Source: Mya arenaria
Lineage: Eukaryota > Mollusca > Bivalvia > Myida > Myidae
DNA length: 64,000 nucleotides
Assembly: GCF_026914265.1 (NCBI RefSeq)
Contig: NC_069125.1
Coordinates: forward strand, 1,673,556-1,737,555
Direction of reading: 5' to 3'
The notes under the pieces are model-generated. The model made no database searches, had not been told where the DNA came from, and worked only from the letters and a program-made list of their open reading frames with translations. Made by a program: the position numbers and the translations under genes. This document shows positions 11,175 through 22,100 of the stretch, piece by piece (position 1 is the stretch's first letter; every line of letters starts with the position of its first letter).

Positions 11175-12860
11175 GGCTTCTGTAATTCGTTGTGTGTACC
11201 CATATCCAAATTATCAGTAGTTGCCGACTGTGGCTACTTCAGTCGTAGCATTGGTCATATAGAGTTATCACGAGCTTAGAGAATTACACATATGTGCCAT
11301 GGCCGATCTGGGATAACGTCGCCAAGAAGCCTATACTCTTGCATTCTCCTGTACTTTATAGACAAATTTGCTCATCTAAACACGCCCAAAAACTCTCTGG
11401 CCTATGCAAGTTATAAACGTGACAATACTATAGTACACGCCAGGGAATAATGGATTCACCACATATTGTTGTGTGTTAAAAATACTCCAACGCGTTTTCC
11501 GTTGTGGTGCCAATTAGTTGAAAATGGAGGTAAACGGTGAATGTGGTCTGTTGTTTTCTTTTTTAGAGGTTTATACGAGTAAAATATAAAATAAAATCGG
11601 GGAATGTAGTGCCATAAAGGTTGATGGGGATTTTGTTTTCTCTTTTATTAAATTAAAAAGTAAAATTGGACGCTTTTTGTTGGGGGTGGGGGACAAATGC
11701 CACAAGGCTGTTCTTTGTTCCAGTAGCATTCAGTTGTACTAAGCCTAATCTGAATTTTGGTAAAATATAGAATGTACTGATAAAGCAAAATACATGTAGA
11801 CTTTATGTTCGAAAAAAACTGTGAAAAGAAGTTCAAACAATATACAAATACTTATTAAATAGTGCTGTGTAGCCAAATACAGTAAAGCAACAATGCGTGG
11901 AAAGCAGTTTTGCATAGACATATAAAGCTAGATTAGCTAGACATAGATTAGTTAAGAGTAGATCAGTTTTTGCTGTCTTGTATCATTAAAATGTAACTTA
12001 GAAACAACATCGGATGTTTGCCCGTTCATCAGTAGAAATAGTATCAATTGTCATTAGGTCATTATTTTGACGTCACGGTATTTCATATTTAATACTAAGT
12101 TGAAATTGATTGCCTGTGAGGTTTATCATTCCGTTAATAATTAAGGTTCATCAATGTTAAGTCATAAAGTCTAACTGCATTATTAAAATTACTACGTGAT
12201 CTACTTGCAACGTGGTTTAATGTGTAATGAGTTCTGACATTAAAAACAGTACATATACATCCAAAGTTGTTTTTGATTGAAAATGGCCGAGGTGTTCCGA
12301 ATAAGTGTAAGTGGAAAATTTGACGAAATTAAGCTACGAATACATGATTGTTTACAGAAAAGTGTTTATATATCATAGCGTTGAGAAATACATGTATTAT
12401 ACTACCTTTATAGTTTTTAATGGATTCTTAGTCAGATGCGAAAACATAAATTCAAAACCGTGTAAACAAGTCGATGACGCTCGGGGGCAAACCCGAAGTT
12501 GGGATATTCTTCCTTGTCGCCAAAAATTCCGTTTTTGGTGAGAAAAAAACGATGCGAATAGCATGCTTTCAGATTAAATAATTTACCTTTTCAACCAATT
12601 GGCACAACAATGGAAGACACGTTGGAGCATTTTCAACGCATTATAAAATGCTGTGACACGAACGATTTCCCGCAGTATATATTTATCAACAAATTCATGT
12701 AAATAAACAGATAAATACAAATCATACCATAGCCTCGGCGAGCAACTGCTTGATTTTCAACCTTTTTCTTGTGCTCAAGACTAGCATAATGTTGCTGGGC
12801 TGGTATCACTCCACTAAAAGATTTCACGCACACAGAACACTGTAAAGGAATGCTCTCCAT
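3371..12860 (-). CDS. Multi-zinc-finger (JAZ/zf-met) protein fused to a RIG-I-like DExH helicase
   Basis: Seven exons on the minus strand: 12728-12860 (ATG at 12860), 7424-10723, 6319-6472, 5669-5799, 4355-5310, 3921-4061, 3371-3628 (TGA). All junctions keep phase; the product is about 1690 aa. Residues 1-1080 hold eleven C2H2 fingers, ten with the C-x2-C-x12-H-x5-H spacing of JAZ/ZNF346-type dsRNA-binding fingers, separated by a long acidic Ser/Asp-rich linker (about 400-740). Residues 1110-1690 are a superfamily 2 helicase: YQFELYEKA region, motif I LPTGTGKT (split by intron 2), DIVVVTAG, motif II DEVH, motif III LTASPA, a helical insert, motif IV LVLVKQRA, motif V ATSVAEEGVD and motif VI QMRGRARR. 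Motif VI and what follows read most like RIG-I-like receptors. It ends about 45 aa after motif VI: no CARDs, RIG-I C-terminal domain, PAZ or RNase III are seen. Likely an ATP-dependent dsRNA-binding protein; an antiviral role is inference. Confidence 0.9.
4355..5310 (-). CDS. Exon 5 of the ZnF-helicase gene: helicase core with DEVH box and insert
   Basis: 956 bp, entered in phase 1 from exon 4 (TAG|FCKNILEKK). It contains motif II DEVHH, LSTYHLKQ, motif III LTASPAG, then an approximately 200-residue mostly helical stretch in the place of the HEL2i insert of RIG-I-like and Dicer helicases, and motif IV LVLVKQRATAYHLAGILK at the end. The motif II third residue is Val; RIG-I, MDA5 and Dicer have DECH. 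The donor is GTATAC at 4354. Confidence 0.85.
5311..6318. other. Introns 3 and 4 of the ZnF-helicase gene around small exon 4 (5669-5799)
   Basis: The two introns (5311-5668 and 5800-6318) are AT-rich with no repeats I recognise. Exon 4 encodes the segment ending VVVTAG. Its acceptor (TGCAAAG, at 5800) has a poor polypyrimidine tract, so this is the least certain splice site of the model, although phase and helicase homology both support it. Confidence 0.6.
6579..6663. repeat. Perfect palindrome, 41-bp arms and 3-nt loop, in intron 2
   Basis: Left arm 6579-6619 and right arm 6623-6663 are exact reverse complements, with AAT between them. It lies in the intron between exons 2 and 3 of the ZnF-helicase gene, about 105 bp upstream (in transcript sense) of exon 3. 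Transcribed from either strand, it would form a long uninterrupted RNA hairpin. Confidence 0.95.
6664..7110. repeat. CpG-rich block with repeated CGTACG/CGCACG words in intron 2
   Basis: An island of high GC and frequent CpG in an otherwise AT-rich intron. CGTACG, TCGCACGA and TCGTGCG variants recur, and a short palindrome ATATCCGTACGGATAT sits at 6775-6790. The same CCGTACG word is in the adjacent 41-bp palindrome, so both may belong to one young mobile element. I could not define its ends. Confidence 0.5.
7424..10723 (-). CDS. Exon 2 of the ZnF-helicase gene: fingers 2-11, acidic linker, helicase start
   Basis: This unusually long 3.3-kb exon encodes about 1100 residues. In translation order the fingers begin at YCEVC, GYCNIC, GVCHVC, LFCDTC, LKCNAC, GQCFVC, MMCLAC, YYCDVC, HTCPIC and YYCHTC. 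HTCPIC has the shorter H-x4-H spacing of ordinary C2H2 fingers. The other nine, together with finger 1, keep H-x5-H and often end in GKKH or similar basic residues, as in dsRNA-binding ZNF346/JAZ fingers. The exon ends inside helicase motif I (ALVFLPTG) with donor GTAAGT at 7423, so the motif is completed by exon 3. Confidence 0.9.
10724..12727. other. Intron 1 of the ZnF-helicase gene
   Basis: Contains the segment duplicated at 761-1720 and a (GT)n plus G-run microsatellite at 11143-11176. A short TGGCCGAGGTGTTCCGAA block near 12282-12298 resembles words at 13738-13763. No coding exon was recognised. Confidence 0.6.
12728..12860 (-). CDS. Exon 1 of the ZnF-helicase gene (start codon and finger 1)
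   Basis: The exon starts with ATG at 12860 (MESIPLQCSVC) and encodes finger 1, C-x2-C-x12-H-x5-H, in 44 codons plus one base. It ends ...TATG before a GTATGA donor at 12727. The single leftover base completes a Gly codon with the first two bases of exon 2 at 10723. The phase match and the repeated finger type are the reasons for linking the two across a 2-kb intron. Confidence 0.8.
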
Positions 12861-13193
12861 ATTCCTTTTTGCGTTATAAACACCCCATTTAATTTATGCC
12901 ACACAAACACGTAATCCGATCAAAAAAGAAAGTGGGTGTTTCCAAATGGATTTTCTGAAAAACGAAAGTGAAAGTAGCAAAATAATAGTTGTATGTAACC
13001 CTTAAATTTTTGAATTGAATTTTAATTTTTAACAAGAGTTATATCTTCTATGGCACCAATTAGAATAAATACATATTTCAATTGAATATTATGATATATC
13101 TTCACAGGATTTTTTTTGAATCAGCCGGTTTAGCGAATAGTGCGAAACTGTTGTTGTTTTGGCTCTGCATGATTTATTGTAGCAACAACAAAG
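12861..13193. promoter_or_regulatory. Divergent promoter region between the ZnF-helicase and LRRC72-like genes
   Basis: Only 333 bp separate the two start codons (12860 minus, 13194 plus), so both 5' UTRs and core promoters must lie here. The region is AT-rich, with no obvious TATA box fixed relative to either start. It contains the IRF-type site at 12957-12975 and another GAAAGTG word near 12928-12934. Confidence 0.7.
12957..12975 (+). promoter_or_regulatory. IRF/ISRE-type element
   Basis: The sequence GAAAAACGAAAGTGAAAGT contains two GAAA cores with 2-bp spacing (GAAAGTGAAAGT) that fit the IRF-E consensus, preceded by a third GAAA core. It lies about 97-115 bp upstream of the ZnF-helicase start codon and about 220 bp upstream of the LRRC72-like start. 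Molluscs have IRF-family factors; binding here is inferred from sequence only. Confidence 0.6.
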
Positions 13194-16100
13194 ATGGCGT
13201 CATCCACACAGGTTGGTTTGTTTACAAATTGTAAATCATGTTGTTCATGTAGTTGAAAAGACCGGCTGCACCGTAGCATCGGTGTAGGATCAGTTTCTGC
13301 GTATTATGTACAAACTGGTTTGTTTTCTTCTGATCTGTTTGTGAAAAATCAGTTTCATCGGTTCTGGATATGGTTGAACCACTAGTCTAAAATATTAGAC
13401 GTGTTATACGGGATTCTTCCAATCCCTAACGTCTAAACGGGAATGTGCAAAAAACGGGGGTGTTTTAAAAATATTGAAATTGTTTTAAGTGAAGTATTTT
13501 ATGGTTGAAATTTATCATAAAGAGTTATATTCATATTTTACCATGTAAGTGAAATGCTATTTTGCACTAAACAAGCATTTAATGCATTAAAACAAGTTGT
13601 TCACCTTTCCAATAAAACAAAAGTTGACTGACACAGAAAACAATTATGCGAAGGGGAACAACTCGATACAATCGTAATAACTCTGCCTCCTCCGACAAAG
13701 CTTCGAGATAGACCTCGTTATACAATCGTAACAACTCGGCCATGGCCGAAATGTTCCGAGCGATTTAAAACTGTGCCCTGAAGCCTTGCAGGTGCTCTTC
13801 TGTATATATCATTATGTTTTGACAGAATGAAATGAAGAAAATCCGTCAAACTCATAATTATAAGTTGGATGTTTATTTTTTGTGTACAGAACTAATATAA
13901 AATAACATTATCTGGTAATATTTCTTGTTTTTATGATATTTTATAGACGCTATATGCTTTAACCCAGAATCCTGATCGGAACAACTACCCACTTTTGATA
14001 CTAAACAATTTGTACGTGAAGGATTTGCCATATCAAAAATCTAAAAAAAATCCGTCAACGTTTTCATTACTTTACACAATTAAATAAGGAAAACAATATT
14101 AATTCATACATTTAAAAAAAAATTCTTTCAGGTGATTGATGACCACCTTGCTGACAGGGGAATAAGGAAAGACAAGGATGTAGAAGAGCTCTACCTGGCT
14201 GATAAGTATGAACAAACATGTGTCCTAATATGAGCTGCATAGTGCGATTTTGGGCCTTCAGACATATCTATTTCAAATGCAATAATCATAAATAAAAAAC
14301 GCCAAAAATTGTGATTTTTTTATGTACTGTTAAACTGTGGTCGTTTGAACAGGCGGTTGTTCGAGAACCGGCAGTCCCTCGAGGTCGGAGTTTGGTCCCG
14401 AACATTTTTCCTTCTATATTTATATAAAATTTACTGACGCTGCATCGAAACCAAAATAAGTCAAGGAGTCAAGCACAATAGCTGGTCCCAAATACACAAA
14501 ACCTTATGGCTCCCTCGAGGTCATAATTTCACACTTTTTCCCAAATGCGTGTTCAAAAATAAACACAATAAATAGGTGTTAAAATTTTCGCAAGTTGTGA
14601 AAAATGGGATGACAGTTGAAAGGAAATTTCATAAGGTGTGAAAAACAGTTTATCACTGTTTACACATGACCGCTAATAGTTGATAAGAGCATTTGAGAGA
14701 ATAATTATGAGTTTGAACAGTTTGGCGAGACAGACAAGATGCTCCAATCATAAGTCCTTGATTTTGCCAACTTAAACTGACTAAATTAAACTGCCATAAT
14801 ATGTGCTGTCATATCTAAATGTTGCTTGTTTAGAAAATAAAAATAAACATAACTATTTATTCATTTCTAAATGTTTTGTCTTATACATTTTGTGTAAAAC
14901 AGCTTTAAAATATATACACGATTTCCACAAAGCAACACATTATTGGTGTTGTAGTAAACAGTCGGTTTGACGACTTCAAACTTAAAATACACTGTAAGAT
15001 ATTTCATAACAGACTAGAAAATTGAAACTTGGGTTGATCGAAACATCGGTTCCCTCAAGGTTTCAGCTTGGACCGTGCGCCCTTGAGCCATCGCAGTTAT
15101 ACTGTATATTAATTTCTTTCAAACTTTTTTTTTAAAAGGATTGTCATTAGCGATTTATTTTCTCGACAACTTGTGACCATTATTTTATTTATGTGTCCAT
15201 AGCAACCACGGATTTCTTCCCAACTTAATTTGACTGCACTCATTTTCTGTATTTCAAATGACCCAATGGATTAAAAATACAAAAAAGAATCATCATTTTT
15301 TTCTGGATTAATATAAAATAAATAAATAAATAAATTATAAACTAGTTGCAATATTGATACGTTAATTGTGCAAGTAATTTCAATAATGTACTTTCGTAAT
15401 AACGTCAGGTGGTGTGTTACGCTTGCACTAGGGCCTTGCCTATTAGGCGAGTGTTCCGATAAGATTGTTAATCATTTTAGGTTTTTGGAGCAAAGTGCAC
15501 ATACAGAATGTCTCCCTGGTTCTTTAAAGTGCATCAGTGTACACGGGACACACGGGACCCTCATTTAACGTCCTCCAGAAAGACGATTAGTATTTTTTAG
15601 TGATGCGACAGGGATTTGAACCTGAGACCCTAGGATTGATAGTCAAGTGTGTAACCACTAGACCACGGATTCGCCACTGTCATAAAATGTCTTTTCACAT
15701 ACATACAAGGAAATTGTAGAGATATTGCGATGTGGTACCATGTGCTTGGTATATAATTGTGTGCATGTGATGCTACAATTCAATTATCACGTAACTGTTT
15801 TACCATTTCTTTAATATTTGGTTTAAACATACATGTTCATTATTTATTTGAACAGCATAAAAAGGGTGTTAATTAATATCACATTGATTGGAAAGTAAAT
15901 TTTGGCCCTATTATGCCTTTGATAAGATTGGGACAATATAAATTTCATTTTGATTAGATTAGAAATAAACATTTATGATATAAAAAAGTTATTCCCAATT
16001 GAAGGCAAGGATATTCATTGGAATGCCATATTTTCACTATCCCAACTAACTGTTCAATCAATGTGACAAACGCCTTTGAATACACCATACCAAATTGTAT

Positions 16101-19100
16101 AAAATCTGCATGAATCAGAGAAAATAGAATCTGAAAATAGAAACAAATTTAATTTATTTGTTTAGGAAGATTTAAAGCAAATTTTCATTTTAAATTAATT
16201 CTTTCTCTATACATTTACAAGAATTTCAATGAGTCATTTCTTTTTTCCAGGAACCTTACGGAGTGTGTTGATTTATCAGCTTTTAAGTTCTTAAGATGCT
16301 TGTGGCTGAACAAAAATAGAGTAAGTAAGTCTTGAATTCGAATAAATAAACCTGAATTAGTGAAAGCAAGGCTTAAATTAGAGTAAGTAAGACTGAATTA
16401 GTGAAAGTAAGGCTTGAATAAGAATAAGTAAGACTGAATTATAGCAAGTAAGATTGAAATAGAGAATGTAAGGCTTGAATTAGAGTGTGTAAGGCTTGAA
16501 TTAGAGTAAGTAAGACTGAATAAGAGTAAGTAAGAATGAAAAAAGTAAGTAAGGCTTGAATTAGAGTAAGTAAGACAGAAATAGAGTAAGGCTTAAATTA
16601 GAATAAGTAAGACTGAATTAGAGCAAGTAAGATTGAAATAGAGAATGTAAGGCTTGAATTTAAGTGTGTAAGGCTTGAATTAGAGTAAGTAAGACTGAAT
16701 AAGAGTAAGTAAGAATGAAAAAAGTAAGTAAGGCTTGAATAAGAGTAAGTAAGACTGAACTAGAGTAAGTAAGGCTTGAATTGGAGTAAGTAATACTAAA
16801 TTGGAATAAACAATACTGAATTAGAGTTAGTAAGAATGAAATAGAGTAAGTAAAACTAAATTAGAGTAAATAAGACTGAATTGGAGTAAGTTAGACTGAA
16901 TTAGAGTAAGTAAGAATGAAAAAAATAAGTAAGGCTTGAATAAGAGTAAGTAAGACTGAACTAGAGTAAGTAAGGCTTGAATTGGAGTAAGTAAGACTGA
17001 AATAGAGTAAGTAAGGCTTGAATAAGAGTAAGTAAGACTGAAATAGAGTAAGTAAGGCTTGAATTGGAGTAAGTAATACTAAATTGGAATAAACAATACT
17101 GAATTAGAGTTAGTAAGAATGAAATAGAGTAAGTAAAACTAAATTAGAGTAAATAAGACTGAATTTGAGTAAGTTAGACTGAATTAGAGTAAGTAAGAAT
17201 GAAAAAAATAAGTAAGGCTTGAATAAGAGTAAGTAAGACTGAACTAGAGTAAGTAAGGCTTGAATTGGAGTAAGTAAGACTGAAATAGAGTAAGTAAGGC
17301 TTGAATAAGAGTAAGTAAGACTGAAATAGAGTAAGTAAGGCTTGAATTGGAGTAAGTAATACTAAATTGGAATAAGCAATACTAAATTAGAGTTAGTAAG
17401 AATGAAATAGAGTAAGTAAAACTAAATTAGAGTAAGTAAACCTAAATAAGAGAAAGGAAGGCTTGATTGAGATTCAAATCAATGCTTGAATTAGTGTTAG
17501 TAATACTGAAATAGAGCTTGTAAGGCTTTTTACATGTATAAGTCTGGCAATTCATCTTTGTGGTATATTAGTTGTATTCATACAATTCTGCATTAATTTT
17601 GTATGCATGGAAATTACTATTGTTATATGAATGCTTTTGCATCTTCAAAATGATACTCTTCCCAAGTTTGCCTTCGATTTTGGTAATAGCAAACTTTTCT
17701 TTTCTAGTACAGTTAATTCTTTAATAAACTATTACTGTAGTCATTTCATTGAAACACACTGAATGAAAATAATGTGAGTTTGTTTGCTTTTAGTTACGAG
17801 GAATCTCTTGCCTCAGTGGAAACTTCCAGATACGAGAACTGTATCTACAGAACAATGAGCTAACAGACGTGTCAGGGTCCCTGCGCCATCTAACCTGTCT
17901 CGAAGTCCTCATGCTACACAACAACCAACTTACCAAGCTCGATAGACTCGTCAAGGAGTTCAAGAAGATGCAGACACTTAAAATACTCAGTAGGCATTGG
18001 TTATGTTATTTAATTCAAATAAATGTCTTTTATCTTTGTTTCTCCTGTAAAGTACAACTGACAAACAGGAATTACTTTGTACGGGTGAGTCCTCCTAGTT
18101 GGTGACATAATTTTGGTTCCAATCAATTTATTTAGGGGTCAATAGAAGGTAAATGGCGAATTTAACTAGAAAAATTAAAGGTGTTTCCGATCAGTAAAAA
18201 AGAGGAGAGTATTCAAACTTGGTATGCACGTTGGTCGTGGTCAGTAGATGACCCCTATTTGGGATCAATAGGTCAAAGGTATTGGCAAACTTTACTTAAG
18301 ATTAAAGGCGTTTCCAATTAGTAACTTTTAGACAACAAAGTGAAGTGTATTCAAACTTGTTATGCACATAGTTCATGGTCAGTACTCAGTAGATGTCCCC
18401 ATATTTGGGGTCAATAGGTCAAAGTTTTTGTTGACCTCTCTGGAAAAATACGAGCGCTTCCAACATTGATTTGTGGAATTTGAGTTTGATAATGAAATGA
18501 AAATAGCAGGATAAAAAAATAAGAAAGTAAAGTATGCTTGAAATTGACATTTTTTGCACTGGTACACCTTAGCAAGTGTGTAAAAATCTTGGTTTACCAT
18601 TGTATTAATTCCTCTTTTTTTGACAATAAAATCTGTCAAGAGGAAAGGGATGAGGTGAACAGTTGCCAAACACCTACAGGGCGAGGTGATCTGTTGGTAC
18701 AATTGTATCACCTGTTTGTTTTAGCCCTTTGACCAAAGTTAATATATTAATCTGTAATTCCCAATTTTAAAAAAAACAACAAAAAAACAGTGCAAACATT
18801 CCCAATTTCAAGGGTACAGGACTGGATATTCTCAAAATACTGAGAGAAAAAAACACTGATAAAAACACGATTTAACCCAATGTCAGTTAATTTGGAAATG
18901 GGAGATGGTGTGCAAAAAAATACAATTACTTAGGTAACAGACTCAGATAGGATTAGAATCAGCTTCAAGATTACTGAAAAAATAATAAATCCTTGTTGGC
19001 AAGCAGATTTAAATATCTATAATGAATTCAACAGAAAGAATTTGTAATTGTGTTTAATTAGAGAAATTTGAGGTAGTAAATGCCAAATATGTAAAATTTG

Positions 19101-22100
19101 TTTGTGATCATTATCGCACAATAAAGTTTTAAAGAAAAGAGATAAATTTAAAGGAAATATTTGGTGTCATAACCTTTTAATTTTGTGAAAGCAGAAGGGT
19201 GCACATTTCTTCTGGTCTCAATCAGGGCTTGAGGGTTCTGCAAAAAAAAACGCGGGATGATGACCATTCTTCAACTGCATACGGTTTTCATTTTCACTAA
19301 TCTCACAACATTGCTTTTAGATTTGTTCAACAACCCTGTAGCCCAGGAAGCGGACTATCGTGTGTTTGTTGTTCACTCCGTGCCTTCTGTGGAGCTGCTG
19401 GATAGACAAGGTACAACCTGATATTAAGCTTATATTTATTATATACCTACTACAAAAATCTGAGTTAAAAGTCAAAAGATAAAATCATTTCATTTAGGGA
19501 GGCCACTGAGCCGTGGTTTTTGTGCAGTTAAAAGGTTTTGTTTTATTTTTAATTAATTAAGTTTTTGTTATTTTGTCATAAATGAGCGGATTGTTCAGAA
19601 CTTTGTTAAAGTTAACAATAAGATTGATAACATTGATGTTAACTTTGAAACAAGAAATATTTGTTGATGTGCTCACATGTTTAAATATAAACAATAAGTA
19701 TTAGTTATCTTTCATATTTTTAAAAATACTGAATATATTGCAAGCGAGCCGAAGGCGAGCGCAGCAATATGTTTCGTATTTTTAAAAATATGAAAGATAA
19801 CTTGCTTACAGTTTGTCACGTCCGCACACCCGGCAAAACGTTGACTGACAAACGCCGACTCCACCCAAAAATTGATTGACAAGCCAGGGAAATAATCTAG
19901 TGGCGCGGCACCGGTTCTTTGATGTCACGTGATGTCGGGTGCGGTACATGCAGACCTAATAATTAAATTGTCGCAGTCTCGTGTTGGCTCCGCCTACTTT
20001 CTAGAAAAGTCACGTAGGCCAAATATCACTGTATTTTCTCTGTATCGGAGTTCATATCAGGGACGAATTGCAGAATATGGGAAATATTTTTCAAATTTAA
20101 AACGAAATGCAGCAATCTCATTGGCTTTCAAAGTAGGACAAACTGTAATAGCTGAAACAGTTGTCTCAGATCTGTTTAGAAATACAGCAAAGCACAAGTG
20201 TATCTATTAAAGATCCACAGTGGTTACGATTTGAAAGCTAACAATGATGATGTAAACAACATTAGTTCTGAACAAGCGGGCCATTATTTAATGAAGTGAC
20301 CAAATGTTCAGAATCTGATACATTAACCACTTGCCATCAAGAAAGTTTAAAGCAGGGTGGAAATGAGAAAAAGACTGAAAGCCCTGCACTGGTAAAATGC
20401 TTTCCCAGCTTGCTAAAATTTGAATTTTCATTAGCAGGGCTTGTTTAAAAATGCATGCTGCCAAGCACCATGTAAAGAATTTGGGCTTATTCATCCAAAA
20501 GCCTTTTTTTGATGACTGTAAAAGCTGCACTCTCACAGATTTATCGTTTTTTGCAATTTTTTTATTTTTTGTCTTGGAAAGAGCTAATTTTTGCATAAAT
20601 ATCTGTAAACCAATGATAAAAGATTGCTGACAAAAGATCAGATCACAGATTCTTATATTTCTGTTAAAAAATTAATGTTGCACTCTCAGAGATATACCGT
20701 TTTTGCAACTTCTTATTTTTTTGTCTTGGAAAGAGTAAATTTTTGCGAAAATATCTGCAAACAAATGATAAAAGATTGCTGACAAAAGATCAGATCACAG
20801 ATTCTTATATTTCTGTTAAAAAATTAATGTTCTATGGCGTAACTGTTTAAGAAAAAATGCTTAAAACATCAATTTTTGAACTTAAATATATAATATGCGA
20901 TCTAATTTTTTGTCAGCAGTCTTATTTAACAGGTTTCCATGCATTTTCGCAAAAATTGGCTCGTTCCAAAACAAAAAATAAAAAAGTTGTGAAAATGTTC
21001 TGTGAGAGTGCAGCTTTAAAGGGTTATCCATGCTTTAAGTTTTAATATTTTGTTCAATTTATTTCCAGAGGTGTTAAAAGGAGAGAGGGACACAGCAATC
21101 AAGATTTACGATCAAGAACAGGAAAAATTACGGGAAACTATTTCATTTGGTCGAAGATCAGAGGGCCCTCCAAATATCTACTTCCCAGGAAAAGAGCAAC
21201 CCCTTACTAAATTTGGTAAGTATATTTTGTGATTTGAAATAAAAAGTTAGAAATAAATTGAAAAATAAATTTGTGTGAAAATATAAATGATAAAACAGAG
21301 GTCTAATAAACAGCAAAAGTCTACATTGAATACTTTTAATATTTACATGAATATATATTTTGTAACATAGAAATTCTAATGTTATGGCTATATTATAAAT
21401 CAAGATTGTGCAACTTTACAATTCAAAATAACAGTAATTTGGTAAGACATGAGCACACTAAGTTATTATATTGTACAATATATCAATCATGCATGACAAG
21501 AGAAGATCACTTCAGTGACATGTTTATCATATCTAGAAGTTTTGCATGCTTAATTATGAAAAATCTTACTGAAATTATGATATTTTTCATACTTATGTTG
21601 TTGCATGTGCTATTTGCATGAATGTTGACAAAATATTTATTTTTTATTCAATGCATGAGGATATATTCGTTTCTAGTTCTATTAATAAATACACAATAAT
21701 GATTACGTTAGTATTGCTTATTTTCACTTTTATAATGTTAGATATAAATTTGTTTTTAAAAACTGTGATCTGATATTTTGTCAGCAGCCTAAGTATATCA
21801 TTGGTTTTAGATATTTATGCAAAAATTGACTCATACCAAGACAAAAATAAAAAAGTGGTCAAAACAGTCAGTCTGTGAGAGTGCAGCTTTATGAAATCAT
21901 GAATCAATAGCCTGATTCAGAATGAAATTAAATTATTGTGGTTCAAATCAACTTAACCATATCTAGGATAATTGTTCATTATATCACTCTTTTCTTCATT
22001 ATGCCTCCCTTCGAAGAAGAGGGGTATATTGCTTTGCACATGTCGGTCGGTAGGTCGGTCGGTCGTTCCATCCGTCAATAGACCAAAGCTTGTCCGAGTG

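Noticed and set aside
3371..12860. Reading the helicase gene as a Dicer
   Set aside because: No PAZ, RNase III or dsRBD is encoded after the helicase; the stop follows motif VI closely, and the post-VI sequence is more RIG-I-like.
15601..15680. Functional tRNA gene
   Set aside because: A and B boxes are recognisable but the acceptor and anticodon stems do not pair; a SINE body follows.
16321..17480. CRISPR-like array
   Set aside because: Units are contiguous and degenerate with no spacers, in a eukaryotic intron; it is a minisatellite.
19929..20210. 93-aa open frame in LRRC72-like intron 5
   Set aside because: No domain or splice signals that fit the gene; next to a foldback repeat.
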